From Planctomycetota bacterium (GTDB taxonomy: Bacteria > Planctomycetota > UBA1135 > GCA-002686595), in NCBI GenBank assembly GCA_022446815.1, contig JAKVCD010000008.1:27645-67708 (forward strand): a stretch of 40,064 bases of DNA. The letters run 5' to 3'. Position numbers and translations under genes: made by a program. This document shows, piece after piece, positions 23,764-32,926 of the stretch. Position 1 is the stretch's first letter, and each line of letters opens with the position of its first letter. The notes below the pieces were generated by a model. The model made no database searches, was not told the origin of the DNA, and saw nothing but the letters and a program-made list of their open reading frames with translations.

Positions 23764-26681
23764 TCGCGGGTCAGGGTCTCGTCGAGGTTGAGGATCATGG
23801 AGGCGATGACCGTCCAAGTGGCGTGCTCTGCTGCGTCGAGGCTCTCGTCGCGCGCGCTCTCGCCCGCGCTGATGAGCGCGACGGCTGCGTCCTCGTTCGC
23901 CTGATAGATCGGGAGTTGCGCCTCATAAGTCTCACGCATCACGCGGCGCGCCAGCTCGTCAGCTGGATGCGCCGTTAAGAGCATGAAGGCGAGGTCAAGG
24001 CGGGCGTTGAAGGCCTCTTCCTCTAGGAGCAGGCGCTGGGCGAGATGCCGCGCCGCCTCGATAAACTGCACATCGTTGAGGGTGACGAGCGCCTGCATGG
24101 GCGTGTTCGTGCGCTGGCGCTGGACGACGCAGGTGTCTCGGATCGGCGTGTCGAAGGTCGACATGGCGGGCTGAGGCGCAGAGCGCTTCCAGTAGATGTA
24201 CATGGACTTGCGGTAGAGCTTCTCACCATGGTCCTGAGAGAAGCGCAGGTTTCGATCGAGCGAGACCTCATTCCATAGTCCTTCAGGCTGATAGATCTTC
24301 ACACCCGGGCCCCCGACCTCATCTACAAGGAGGCCGCTCGCTACGAGGGCCTGGTCACGCAGAAACTCACCGTGCAGGCGAAAGCGCGAAGCGCGCGCAA
24401 GGAGCTCGTTCTCGGGGTCCACCTCAAGGCGCTCTTCATCTGCTCGTGAGACCTGACGATAGGTCGCGCTCATGACGAGTTGTTTCAGAGCACGCTTCAC
24501 GTCCCAGCCGCTCTTGATGAAGTCACGGGCGAGCCAGTCAAGGAGCTCCGGGTGGCTGGGGAGCTCGCCCTGGGAGCCAAAGTCCATCACCGAGGAGACG
24601 AGACCGCGCCCGAAGAGCATGGCCCAGTACCTGTTCACGGCGACGCGGGCCGTCATGGGGTGATCTGGGTGGACGAGCCACTGTGCGAGTCCGAGCCGGT
24701 TGGCAGGCGCCCCCTCAGGGAGCGGCAAGATGCCCTCTAGGACGCCGGGCTCGACGGGCTGGTCCTTGCGCGGCTTGTCATACTCTCCTCGGTCGAGAAC
24801 GTAGGTCATACGCGGTTCGGCGACGTCTTCCATGATCATTACCGTCGCGGTGACCTGAGTGACCTCGTCCCGGCGCGTGACCGCGGCCTCTTGAATCGCG
24901 ACCTGCGCGACGCCCTCCTCCCAGCTGTTGCGCATGAAGTGGTCTAGCAGCAACGCTCGCGCCTCGTCATCGAGAGAGCTCAGCTCAGGCTTGAGCGCAG
25001 CGACCAACGACTCCGGCAGCTCCTCTCCCTTCATCTTGAAGTAGTAGCCCATGGGGCCACCGCCGTTCACGATCTTCAAGAGGAGCTGGCTCTCACCAGC
25101 GGGCAGCTCCAGGGTCGCTTGGTCCTGGTCGGCTGTGACCCCCCGACCGACGTCGTTCGCAAAGACCTCTTTGCCATTCAGCCAGACCTTAATGCTGTCG
25201 TCGCTTCCTAGAGAGATCGTCGTTGTCTGAGCACGCTCACACTCGATGGTGCGAGTGAGATAGACCGCTGCATTGGCCGTACTCCCGAGGTTGTAGATAT
25301 TCCCGTCCACGTCAGCACGCTCGATCCATCGCTTACCCGCAACCTCAGCAGAGATATCGATCTTGAGAGCCTCTGGGCCGTGGTCTGTCTCGTATGCCTC
25401 CTTCTTGCTGCCCTTCTGGAAGGGCCCCGTGAAGTACCACTCGCCGAGCTCCGGGGTGTCCCGCTCTAGGAGCGCCTGCCGTTCACGCCCATGCCAAGCC
25501 TCAAAAGCCGCAAGAGGGGGCGTCGCCCCCTGAAAGAAGTCTTCGATCGCCTGGATCTCTCTGTCCAGCTCAGCGAGCTCTGCCTCCTGCTCCTCTGTAG
25601 GCACCATGACCAAGGGCGCCGCGTTCCCGCTGCGTGTCTGAAAGCCCCGTTCAACGCTCTGGTTGAAGTACGCGTAGAAGCGGTAATAGTCCTCTTGGCT
25701 GACCGGGTCGTATTTATGGTCGTGGCACTGGGCGCACTCGAGGCTCAAGCCTAGCCAGACGTTCCCGGTCGTCTTGACCCGATCGACCATGTACTTCACG
25801 CGCAGCTCCTCATCGATAGCCCCGCCCTCGTCCGAGGTAGGCGAGTTGCGATGGAAGCCTGAGGCGACGAGCTGCGCGTTGCTTGGTTCGGGCAAGAGGT
25901 CGCCCGCGAGCTGCTCAACGGTGAACTCGTCGAAGGGCATGTTCGACTTGTAGGCACGGATGACCCAGTCCCGCCAAGGCCACATATCACGCGGCCCATC
26001 AGCGTGGTGGACCGAGGTGTCTCCATAACGCGCCGCGTCCATCCAGGCGAGGGTCATACGCTCGGCGTAGGCGTCGGTCGCGAGCAGTCGGTCGACGAGC
26101 TCTTCGTACGCCGCGGGGCGATCATCGGCCACGAAGGTGCCGACCTCTGCAGGCGTCGGCGGCATCCCGCAGAGGTCAAAAGAGAGCCGCCGAATGAGGG
26201 TCGCCCTGTCAGCCTCTATAGACGGCTCAAGCCCAGCCTCTTCCATAGAGCGGAGCACAAAGCCGTCGACCTCGTTACGCACCCACCCGGCGCCTCGGGG
26301 AGCCGAGGTCTCAGGGATCGGCTCGAAGGCCCAGTGCCCCTCATATTCTGCGCCCTGCTCGACCCAGCGCTTGAGGATGTCAATCTCATCGGGCGTCAGC
26401 GGCTCCTCCCCCGGAGGGGGCATGAGCTCATCTGCATATTCACTCGTGATCCGCAGGATGAGCTCGCTCGCCTCTGGATTGCCAGGCACGATGACCCCCT
26501 GCTCTTCCCCGACGACCTCAGGGAGGTCCAGCCGCAGCCGCGCCTCGCGCGTCCCCTCGTCCGGGCCGTGGCACACGAAGCAGCGCTTCGAGAGGATCGG
26601 TTGCACGTCTCTTCCGAACTCGACCTGGGTCGGCTCCTCAGAGCCAGCGGTGAGGAGGAGGATGGCGAAGAGCTGAATCAT
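23760..26681 (-). CDS. PSD1 planctomycete cytochrome c (DUF1549/DUF1553) with inserted beta domain
   Basis: 973 residues with a signal peptide ([14 protein letters not shown]). A cytochrome-type motif CFVCH (34-38) in [16 protein letters not shown] is the PSCyt1 heme site. DUF1549 follows ([70 protein letters not shown] with a second CxxCH). Between the domains (~410-560) is an inserted beta-rich region ([39 protein letters not shown]) resembling a carbohydrate-binding or galactose-binding-like module. DUF1553 ends the protein ([19 protein letters not shown]-type ATYRQVS). Paired with DUF1501 by ATGA overlap. Confidence 0.92.
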   Translation of the reverse strand: MIQLFAILLLTAGSEEPTQVEFGRDVQPILSKRCFVCHGPDEGTREARLRLDLPEVVGEEQGVIVPGNPEASELILRITSEYADELMPPPGEEPLTPDEIDILKRWVEQGAEYEGHWAFEPIPETSAPRGAGWVRNEVDGFVLRSMEEAGLEPSIEADRATLIRRLSFDLCGMPPTPAEVGTFVADDRPAAYEELVDRLLATDAYAERMTLAWMDAARYGDTSVHHADGPRDMWPWRDWVIRAYKSNMPFDEFTVEQLAGDLLPEPSNAQLVASGFHRNSPTSDEGGAIDEELRVKYMVDRVKTTGNVWLGLSLECAQCHDHKYDPVSQEDYYRFYAYFNQSVERGFQTRSGNAAPLVMVPTEEQEAELAELDREIQAIEDFFQGATPPLAAFEAWHGRERQALLERDTPELGEWYFTGPFQKGSKKEAYETDHGPEALKIDISAEVAGKRWIERADVDGNIYNLGSTANAAVYLTRTIECERAQTTTISLGSDDSIKVWLNGKEVFANDVGRGVTADQDQATLELPAGESQLLLKIVNGGGPMGYYFKMKGEELPESLVAALKPELSSLDDEARALLLDHFMRNSWEEGVAQVAIQEAAVTRRDEVTQVTATVMIMEDVAEPRMTYVLDRGEYDKPRKDQPVEPGVLEGILPLPEGAPANRLGLAQWLVHPDHPMTARVAVNRYWAMLFGRGLVSSVMDFGSQGELPSHPELLDWLARDFIKSGWDVKRALKQLVMSATYRQVSRADEERLEVDPENELLARASRFRLHGEFLRDQALVASGLLVDEVGGPGVKIYQPEGLWNEVSLDRNLRFSQDHGEKLYRKSMYIYWKRSAPQPAMSTFDTPIRDTCVVQRQRTNTPMQALVTLNDVQFIEAARHLAQRLLLEEEAFNARLDLAFMLLTAHPADELARRVMRETYEAQLPIYQANEDAAVALISAGESARDESLDAAEHATWTVIASMILNLDETLTRE

Positions 26682-26870
26682 CGTGAGGCTGCGGTAAAGG
26701 GCAGGTAACCATCCTAAGCGAGCATGACTTCCAATGGGAATCAGTACCTATGTGACATCTCAATAGGCCCGTGTGAAGGCCTTACCTCCTGAGCCCTGAA
26801 GAGCCCTACGCTCAAGAGCTGATGCTGAGGACAGGAGCTCGCGCTCGCTTTCCTATATATTGAGACAACT

Positions 26871-27548
26871 ATGAAAGACACCTCCCTCGGACAGCTCCTT
26901 CTCGTGATCCTCCTAGGCAGTGGGAGCGCGGCTGTGACCAGCTCGCTCCTCTCAGGAGATGAGCCTCAGGTCGTGCCCCAGGCCCCCACCCCCAGCGTTG
27001 ACCTCGTCGCCCAGCTGGACGACCTGCGTGCGGAGAACGCCAAGCTCAGCGAGCGGATCGCAGACCTAGAGCTTCGCCCAGAGCCTTCAGAGCGCGTCGC
27101 TGCCGTGGAAGACACGGAGTTTGAGGAAGAAGTGCGCGCCTTCATGGAGCAAATGAGCGAGAAGGAGAAGGCGAGCCCTGTTGTGCTGCAGTCCAAGGTC
27201 GAAAGCGCGCTCACATCGATCCGTGAACAAGAGGCCTTCCAGAAGCAGCAGGTGAAAGACCAGCAACGTGATGAGTGGATCAGCTCGAGGATCGAGAAGA
27301 TCGCACCTGAGCTGGGGCTCACCCAATACCAGTCTGATGAGATGGCGCTCACCTGGCGCGCTAGAGCAGAGATGGACGCGGAGCTTGCCAGGCTCTGGCA
27401 GGCTGGAGAGATCGACAGCCAACAGGCCGGCGAGATCAAGACCGCCAACAACGAGCGGCACCAAGCCAACCTCCAAGCCTTCCTCTCTGCGGAGCAATAC
27501 GAGACCTACTCCAGCAACATCAACCGCTGGCTAGGCCGCGGTAAGTAG
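26871..27548 (+). CDS. Periplasmic coiled-coil protein with LTxxQ-like motifs (Spy/CpxP-type)
   Basis: 225 residues. A signal or anchor segment opens the protein (LGQLLLVILLGSGSAAVTSSLL), then a Pro-rich linker and a coiled coil (LDDLRAENAKLSERIADLEL). The C-terminal half is highly charged and helical, with LGLTQYQSDEM and LSAEQYETY; these resemble the paired LTxxQ motifs of Spy/CpxP-like periplasmic proteins. The family match is tentative. Gene stands alone: divergent from PSD1 and followed by a noncoding stretch. Confidence 0.7.
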   Translation: MKDTSLGQLLLVILLGSGSAAVTSSLLSGDEPQVVPQAPTPSVDLVAQLDDLRAENAKLSERIADLELRPEPSERVAAVEDTEFEEEVRAFMEQMSEKEKASPVVLQSKVESALTSIREQEAFQKQQVKDQQRDEWISSRIEKIAPELGLTQYQSDEMALTWRARAEMDAELARLWQAGEIDSQQAGEIKTANNERHQANLQAFLSAEQYETYSSNINRWLGRGK

Positions 27549-27564
27549 CCTCTAGTCAGGCGAA

Positions 27565-27587
27565 CAGCGGTCAGAGCCCAACCGCTG
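27565..27587 (+). terminator. Possible terminator hairpin of the Spy-like gene
   Basis: CAGCGGT and ACCGCTG pair perfectly over a nine-base loop, starting 17 bases after the stop. No T-tract follows, so termination is uncertain. Confidence 0.4.
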
Positions 27588-28021
27588 AAGACCAGGGGGA
27601 GTCTTCGCTGTTGCTTACCTCCGCGAGATGGCCCCGAAGGGCGGGATGGGACGCAGGTGTAGGGTCTGTGTTCACATGACTATGAGTAGGCCCGTCCTCC
27701 TGAGCCCTCACGACCAGGCTCAGACCTCTACGGTTCACGCCTCATTCCGAGGGCATATGGCCTCATTCCGAGGGCATATGGCCTCATCCCGAGGGCATAT
27801 GTAAGAAAAGCGCAAGGTGGCTGGATCCCCATGGCATAGGGAGACCTGAGGTAGAACCTTCCTAAGCCAAGAAGAAACAAACGTTTAGAAACAAAGCACC
27901 CCCGTGCCCCACCTCAGCCTTCTTCTACTTCCCTGAATTCCGATCTGGGCAGTCTGATTGCACGAACTTCCATTTTCACAAAATCTCCCCACAGATCCCG
28001 AAAATGAGGCAGATTCTCTGT
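27588..28021. other. Noncoding stretch before the tandem paralogs
   Basis: No supported gene. It contains the three 21-bp repeats at 27739-27801, then a more AT-rich part with small palindromes (AAACGTTT near 27879, ATTTTCACAAAAT near 27972). This is probably the control region for the gene at 28022. No promoter hexamers were matched with confidence. Confidence 0.55.
27739..27801. repeat. Three tandem 21-bp repeats with palindromic junctions
   Basis: Units at 27739-27759, 27760-27780 and 27781-27801. The first two are identical and the third differs by one base (T to C). Each unit contains GAGGGCATATG. At each junction GAGGGCATATGGCCTC forms an inverted repeat with one mismatched pair (27749-27764 and 27770-27785). 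The function could be a regulator-binding array; the repeats have no spacers, so they are not CRISPR. Confidence 0.9.
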
Positions 28022-29869
28022 ATGCGACACTTCATTTTACTTCTTTTGTGCGCCCCTGCCGCAGTCGCCCAGACGACCACGCAAGCGATCCCCCTTAACT
28101 ACAACTACAACGGCATCGTCCACTCTGGTGAAAACGGCGATCCGGACAACCCCAACGGCTACCGCTCCATAAGCGACCGTGGTCTCGACTTCACTGGTGG
28201 CGTCCCGAGCAACCCGCTCTTCGACAAGTACCAGTTCGTTGACCAGGCCGGTGCGCTGGACATCGTCCACCTCGGCTGCCGGCCCTGCACGGGCTGGAAC
28301 GGCTGGGATAGCGACGCAAACAACGACTGTCGTGGCACCGAGCCCACCTGGCTGGGTGGCGTTAACGACCACCAGTCTGTCAGGTCTGACTTTGCTCCTA
28401 TCACTCTGGTAGGCGAGTCCTTCTTCACCTTCCTCCTTATGGTGAGTGATGGTGGCGGTTCCCTGACCTTCACCCTGCACACGAACGTCGGCGACGTACC
28501 TGTCTCGGGCGTCGGTACGGGTGACTGGTTCGGCGGGCCCTATCCGGGCACCGATGGCTTCGACTGCGGCAACCCTGGAGCAGCTGGCCTCAACGTGGCC
28601 GAGATCACCATCCTCGACAATGGCGCCTTGGCTGGTGTCCAGGCTACGGGGATCTCATTCTCAGACCCCTCCAACGGAAACGCTGGCTACGCCATCTTCG
28701 CTGCGAACTACACCTCTGTCGTCCCGCAGTCACAGACGAACATCCCCTTGAACTACAACTACAACGGGATGGTTCACGACGGCGAGAGCGGTGACGCTGA
28801 CAACCCGAACGGTTACCGCTCGATCTCAGACCGCGGTCTGAACGTCACGGGTGGCAGCCCCACCGGTGGTGCAGCTGACAAGTACTCCTTCGTCACGGAC
28901 GCTTTCGTGCCGGACATCGTGCACCTTGGCGACCGCTGCAACGGCCCGGCGGGTAGCTTCTGCTACGACGACGCGCCCAACGGCGACTGCCGAGGCACCT
29001 ACCCCAACTGGATGCCCCAGGGCACTCAGGATCAGAGCGGTCCCCAGACCACGATCCTCGACACTCCCCTCAACGTCTACGCCGACTCCAGCGTCAGCGT
29101 CATCTTCCACGTCAGCGATGGCGGCGGCGGCTTCGACGTGACCTGCGGCTTCGCTAGCGGCAACCAGATCACTGGTTTCGTGAGCGGTGGCGACTGGTTC
29201 GGTGGTCCCTACGCGGGCACCGACAACTTTGACTGCGCTGGCCTCGGCGGCGCAGGCCTCCATATCGACGAGGGCTTTGTTGACATCGGCGCGGCCGCTG
29301 GCGACGTCTTGACCTCCATCACCTTCGGCAACGCAAACAACGGCAACGGCGGCTACGCGATCTTCGCAGCCAACGGTGTGGGCGTGGACGAGGTCGCACA
29401 GTGCGCCGACAACGCCTTCTGCTTCGGCGACGGCTCCGGCACGGCTTGCCCCTGCAGCAACGCGGGCGCTGGCTGCCACGGCTGCGCGAACTCTGCCTCA
29501 GCGGACGGTGGCTACCTTGAGACCCAAGGCACTGCCAGCCTCTCCAGCGACTCTGTCGTCCTTCACTCGAAGGGCCTCGTCCCTGGCCTCCCGGCGCTGT
29601 TCTTCTCTGGTGAGAACCAGATCAACGGCGGCCTCGGCATCGTCTTCGGTGACGGCCTCCGCTGCGTCGGCTTCAACGCTGTTCGCATCGAGATCGGCGT
29701 CTCCGACGCCAACGGTGAGCTCTCATCGACGGCGCAAATCAGCAACGCCAACGTCGCTGCTGGTGACTCGCTGAACTACCAGTGCTGGTACCGTGAGGTC
29801 TCCTCTGGCGGCCTCTGCGGCAACAGCTTCAACCTGACCAACGCTGTCTCCCTCACGTGGGACGCCTAG
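28022..29869 (+). CDS. Secreted protein with two internal ~215-residue repeats and C-terminal WYRE domain (paralog 1)
   Basis: 615 residues from the ATG at 28022 (MRHFILLLLCAPAAVAQ). A start six codons upstream is possible, but the paralog at 30017 starts at the matching place. Residues ~20-236 and ~238-455 are two copies of one domain. Each opens with IPLNYNYNG, then NPNGYRSISDRGL, DIVHLG, VSDGGG, GDWFGGPY and GYAIFAAN. The domain family is not recognised; it is Gly/Asn/Asp-rich and beta-like. From ~464 the long form of the shared domain follows (FCFGDGSGTACPCSNAG, VFGDGLRCVG, CWYREV, FNLTNAVSLTW). Likely a surface-located binding protein. The tandem paralog suggests a recent duplication. 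Confidence 0.83.
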   Translation: MRHFILLLLCAPAAVAQTTTQAIPLNYNYNGIVHSGENGDPDNPNGYRSISDRGLDFTGGVPSNPLFDKYQFVDQAGALDIVHLGCRPCTGWNGWDSDANNDCRGTEPTWLGGVNDHQSVRSDFAPITLVGESFFTFLLMVSDGGGSLTFTLHTNVGDVPVSGVGTGDWFGGPYPGTDGFDCGNPGAAGLNVAEITILDNGALAGVQATGISFSDPSNGNAGYAIFAANYTSVVPQSQTNIPLNYNYNGMVHDGESGDADNPNGYRSISDRGLNVTGGSPTGGAADKYSFVTDAFVPDIVHLGDRCNGPAGSFCYDDAPNGDCRGTYPNWMPQGTQDQSGPQTTILDTPLNVYADSSVSVIFHVSDGGGGFDVTCGFASGNQITGFVSGGDWFGGPYAGTDNFDCAGLGGAGLHIDEGFVDIGAAAGDVLTSITFGNANNGNGGYAIFAANGVGVDEVAQCADNAFCFGDGSGTACPCSNAGAGCHGCANSASADGGYLETQGTASLSSDSVVLHSKGLVPGLPALFFSGENQINGGLGIVFGDGLRCVGFNAVRIEIGVSDANGELSSTAQISNANVAAGDSLNYQCWYREVSSGGLCGNSFNLTNAVSLTWDA

Positions 29870-29889
29870 GATCAGGCCATTGACTCAAA

Positions 29890-29929
29890 AGCGCCCGCTC
29901 CTCGCTCCCAAGGAGCAGGGGCGGGCGCT
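29890..29929 (+). terminator. Very stable hairpin after paralog 1
   Basis: Outer stem AGCGCCCGCTCCT against AGGGGCGGGCGCT (13 bp, one G-U), one bulged C, then GCTCC/GGAGC around a CAA loop. It begins 20 bases after the stop. There is only a short CTGTT downstream, so it may end transcription or protect the 3' end. Confidence 0.75.
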
Positions 29930-30016
29930 CTGTTAACACCGCCTTGGGGTGCTCCGCTCTAAGTCAACCCCACAAAACTCAATCATCCTCAACCGACCCC
30001 GGTCAAGAATTCAGGC

Positions 30017-31846
30017 ATGCGCACACTCTCCATCCTCCTTCTGTCGGCCCCCGCGGCCTTTGCACAGACCTCGATCACGCAGGTCCCGCTGAACTACAAC
30101 TTCAACGGAATGGTTCACGCTAACGAAGCTGGACAGCCCGACGACCCGAACGGCTACCGCTCCATCTCCGACCGCGCGTTGAACTTTAGCGGAGGTGTCC
30201 CCGGAGACGCCCTGCTCGACAAGTACATCATCGTCAACCAACCTCAAGCCTTGGATATCGTCCACTTAGGCAACAGGAACACCGTCTCTGGTGGTATCTG
30301 GGGTTTTGAGACCGTCGCTGACGGAGACAACATCGGTACTCAGCCGGCGTGGCTCACGACCGTGGATCAGTCCACTCCTCAGACCACGACGCTCTCCTCG
30401 AGCATCGCCCTCACAGGAACGAGCGAGCTCAGCTGCATCTTCCAGATCAGCGATGGCGGTGGGAGCTTCGACGTAGTCGTCGACTTTGCTAGCGGCGCTC
30501 AAGCCACCGCGACCCTCAGCGGCGGCGACTGGTTCGCAGGCGCTTACGCGGGATGCGACAGCGTGGACTTCGCCAACTTCGGCGCGACGCTGCACATCAT
30601 GGAGGACACCATGGACCTCTCCGCCTTCTCTGGAGAGTCCGTGACCGCGATCTCCTTCGCGAACCCCTCCAACTCTAACGCTGGCTACGCGATCCTCGCT
30701 GCCAACGTCAGCACTGGCTTCGTCCCGCAGCCGACGACCCCCATCACGTTGAACTACAACTTCAACGGCATGGTGCACACCGGCGAAGGCGGACTCCCCG
30801 ATGATCTCCTCGGGTATCGTTCGATCTCTGATCGAGGCTTGGACTTCCAGGGCGGTTTCCCCCCGAACACAGTCTTGGATCTGTACTCAGTCGTCGAGCA
30901 AGCCAACGCGCTTGACATCGTCCACCTCGGTAACCGCTTGACCGTCGCTGGCGGCGCGTTCCCCTTCGACGGAGTCGCGAACGGTGACTGCAACGGCATC
31001 CAGCCCTCGTGGCTCACGAACCCGGACCAGTCAGGTCCGCAGACCACGACCCTCTCGACGCCCCTCACGCTGACGAACAACTGCAGCCTCGATGTGCTGT
31101 TCCAGATCAGCAACGGTGGCGGTTCCTTCAACGTGACCTGCGACTTCGCGAGCGGCGCCACCACGACCGGAACGGTTAGCGGTGGCGACTGGTTCAACGG
31201 GCAGTTCGCGGGCACCGGAGGGGTCGACTGCGCGAACGCTGACAACAACCTGAACGTCGTCGAGGGCTCTGTTGACCTGGGCGCCTTCTCTGGAGAGATC
31301 CTGACCGCGATCACCTTCAGTAACAGCTCCAACACGGACGCTGGAATTGCCATCCTCGCGGCCAACCTCGTGGGTGTCGGCGACTTCGGCAACACCTTCT
31401 GCTTCGGTGACGGCTCTGCCACGCTCTGCCCCTGCGGCAACACCAGCAGCGTAGGCGTCGGTTGCGCCAACGGCTCAGGCCTCGGCGGACGTCTCATCTC
31501 GAGCGGGAGCTCCTCCGTCTCAGCAGCCAACCTCGTCCTCGAGGGCAGCCAGCTGATCGGCAGCCAGCCCGGCCTCTACTTCCAGGGCAACAACGCCGTG
31601 GCCAGTGGTGCGGGCGTGCAGTTCGGTGACGGCCTGCGCTGCGCCGGCGGCGGCGTCATCCGCCTCCAGGTCCGCTTCGCGGGCTCCGGCGGCTCCTCCG
31701 CCACGACCATCGACATCGCAGCCAAGGGTGGCTGCGCTGCGGGTGACGTGAAGCGCTACCAGGTCTGGTACAGGGACCCCCTGACCTCACCCTGCGGTGC
31801 TCAGTTCAACCTGACGAACGGCGTGGAGATCACCTGGATCCCCTGA
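30017..31846 (+). CDS. Secreted protein with two internal repeats and C-terminal WYRD domain (paralog 2)
   Basis: 609 residues with a signal peptide (MRTLSILLLSAPAAFAQ). Residues ~18-236 and ~239-455 repeat the same domain as paralog 1 (VPLNYNFNGMVH, NGYRSISDR, DIVHLGNR, ISDGGGSF, GGDWFAGAYAG, GYAILAAN; then LNYNFNGMVH, GYRSISDRGL, ISNGGGSFNVTCDF, GGDWFNGQFAG). From ~460 the long form of the shared domain (FCFGDGSATLCPCGN, QFGDGLRCAG, QVWYRDP, FNLTNGVEITW) ends the protein. Signal peptide, repeats and C-terminus all match the upstream gene, with its own strong hairpin between. The four repeat units look like a surface adhesin or glycan-binding array, which is inference. Confidence 0.83.
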   Translation: MRTLSILLLSAPAAFAQTSITQVPLNYNFNGMVHANEAGQPDDPNGYRSISDRALNFSGGVPGDALLDKYIIVNQPQALDIVHLGNRNTVSGGIWGFETVADGDNIGTQPAWLTTVDQSTPQTTTLSSSIALTGTSELSCIFQISDGGGSFDVVVDFASGAQATATLSGGDWFAGAYAGCDSVDFANFGATLHIMEDTMDLSAFSGESVTAISFANPSNSNAGYAILAANVSTGFVPQPTTPITLNYNFNGMVHTGEGGLPDDLLGYRSISDRGLDFQGGFPPNTVLDLYSVVEQANALDIVHLGNRLTVAGGAFPFDGVANGDCNGIQPSWLTNPDQSGPQTTTLSTPLTLTNNCSLDVLFQISNGGGSFNVTCDFASGATTTGTVSGGDWFNGQFAGTGGVDCANADNNLNVVEGSVDLGAFSGEILTAITFSNSSNTDAGIAILAANLVGVGDFGNTFCFGDGSATLCPCGNTSSVGVGCANGSGLGGRLISSGSSSVSAANLVLEGSQLIGSQPGLYFQGNNAVASGAGVQFGDGLRCAGGGVIRLQVRFAGSGGSSATTIDIAAKGGCAAGDVKRYQVWYRDPLTSPCGAQFNLTNGVEITWIP

Positions 31847-31870
31847 TCGAATAGATCCCCGGCATCAAAC

Positions 31871-31911
31871 GGGAGGACGTAGCGCGCTGCGCTGCGTCCT
31901 CCCTTCATTTT
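31871..31911 (+). terminator. Rho-independent terminator after paralog 2
   Basis: GGGAGGACG pairs with CGTCCTCCC, followed inward by a T-G pair and AGCGC/GCGCT around a GCT loop (15 bp), and then TTCATTTT. Lies 24 bases after the stop; the best classical terminator in the window. Confidence 0.85.
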
Positions 31912-32038
31912 GGGAGGAGCCTTGAGCCCATCCAGCATGGCCCAGCGCGCGAAGAGCTGTAAGTGGAGAGAGGATCTCCGGCATCCCTCCCGCTACAATC
32001 CCCGGCTACACCTATCCCCGTGGAACTAGATACAAGTC

Positions 32039-32902
32039 ATGAAAAAGCTCCTCTCTTCTCTCCTCCTCCTCGGCGCCTCCTCTTGCAGCAGCGAGACCGA
32101 AGCCAACAGCGCTGAGCTGCGCTTCAGCGCCATCCCTGACCAGAACTCCACGGAGCTCGTAGAGAAGTACAGCCAGATCGCCGCCTACCTCGAGGGTGAG
32201 CTCGGGATCCCCGTCACCTACGTCCCCTCGAGCGACTACTCCGCCTCCGTCGAGGCCTTCAAGAGCGGCGACGTGCAGCTCGCCTGGTTCGGCGGCCTGA
32301 CTGGTCTGCGCGCCCGCGCCGCCGTCCCTGGCGCCCGCGCGATCGCTCAAGGCACCGTTGACCCGAACTACAAGTCCTACTTCATCGCCCACAAGGACAC
32401 AGGCCTGAGCCCCGCGGCTGACTTCCCCAAGGGGCTCGCCGGGAAGACCTTCACCTTCGGCTCCGAGTCCTCCACCTCAGGCAGGCTCATGCCCGAGTAC
32501 TTCATCCGCCAAGAGACCGGACAGAGCCCCCAAGAGTTCTTCGCCGGTGAAGAGATGAGCTTCTCCGGAGACCACTCCAAGACCGCCGCCCTCGTAAACG
32601 CGGGCACCTATCAAGGCGGCGCGGTGAACTACAAGGTCTACAACGCCATGGTCGCGGAGGGGAAGATCGACCCTGCGGTCTGTGTCAAGCTCTGGGAGAC
32701 CCCCGGCTACCCTGACTACAACTGGACCGCCCACCCCGACCTCGGCGAAGAGATGATCGGCAAGCTGCAAGCTGCCCTCATCGGGATGGAAGACCCCGCC
32801 CTCCTCAAGGCGCTCCAGCGGCCTGAGGGCATCATCGAGGCCACGAACGCGGACTTCGCACCGCTCGAGGACCTCGCGCGTGAGCTTGGGCTCTTGCGCT
32901 GA
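32039..32902 (+). CDS. Phosphate/phosphonate-type ABC substrate-binding lipoprotein (PhnD family)
   Basis: 287 residues with a lipoprotein signal (LLLLGASSC, lipidated Cys16). PhnD-family features: LRFSAIPDQNSTEL, YLEGELGIPVTYVPSSDYSA, VEAFKSGDVQLAWFGGLTG, SYFIAHKDTGL, FTFGSESSTSGRLMPEYF and GGAVNYKVYN, with the late ETPGYPDYNWTAHP. The WFGGLTG and PGYPDYNWT segments recall a PhnD-like subfamily annotated as putative selenate-binding, so the substrate could be selenate, phosphite or a phosphonate. It heads a four-gene importer with an ATPase and two permeases. Control is not visible. Confidence 0.85.
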   Translation: MKKLLSSLLLLGASSCSSETEANSAELRFSAIPDQNSTELVEKYSQIAAYLEGELGIPVTYVPSSDYSASVEAFKSGDVQLAWFGGLTGLRARAAVPGARAIAQGTVDPNYKSYFIAHKDTGLSPAADFPKGLAGKTFTFGSESSTSGRLMPEYFIRQETGQSPQEFFAGEEMSFSGDHSKTAALVNAGTYQGGAVNYKVYNAMVAEGKIDPAVCVKLWETPGYPDYNWTAHPDLGEEMIGKLQAALIGMEDPALLKALQRPEGIIEATNADFAPLEDLARELGLLR

Positions 32903-32926
32903 CCCCATAGCGATTACCATCTGGGC

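Noticed and set aside
27739..27801. CRISPR array
   Set aside because: The 21-bp units abut without spacers, only three copies exist, and no cas gene is nearby.
28826..29479. Minus-strand 217-codon frame rich in Ala and Val
   Set aside because: Low-complexity shadow of the first repeat paralog.
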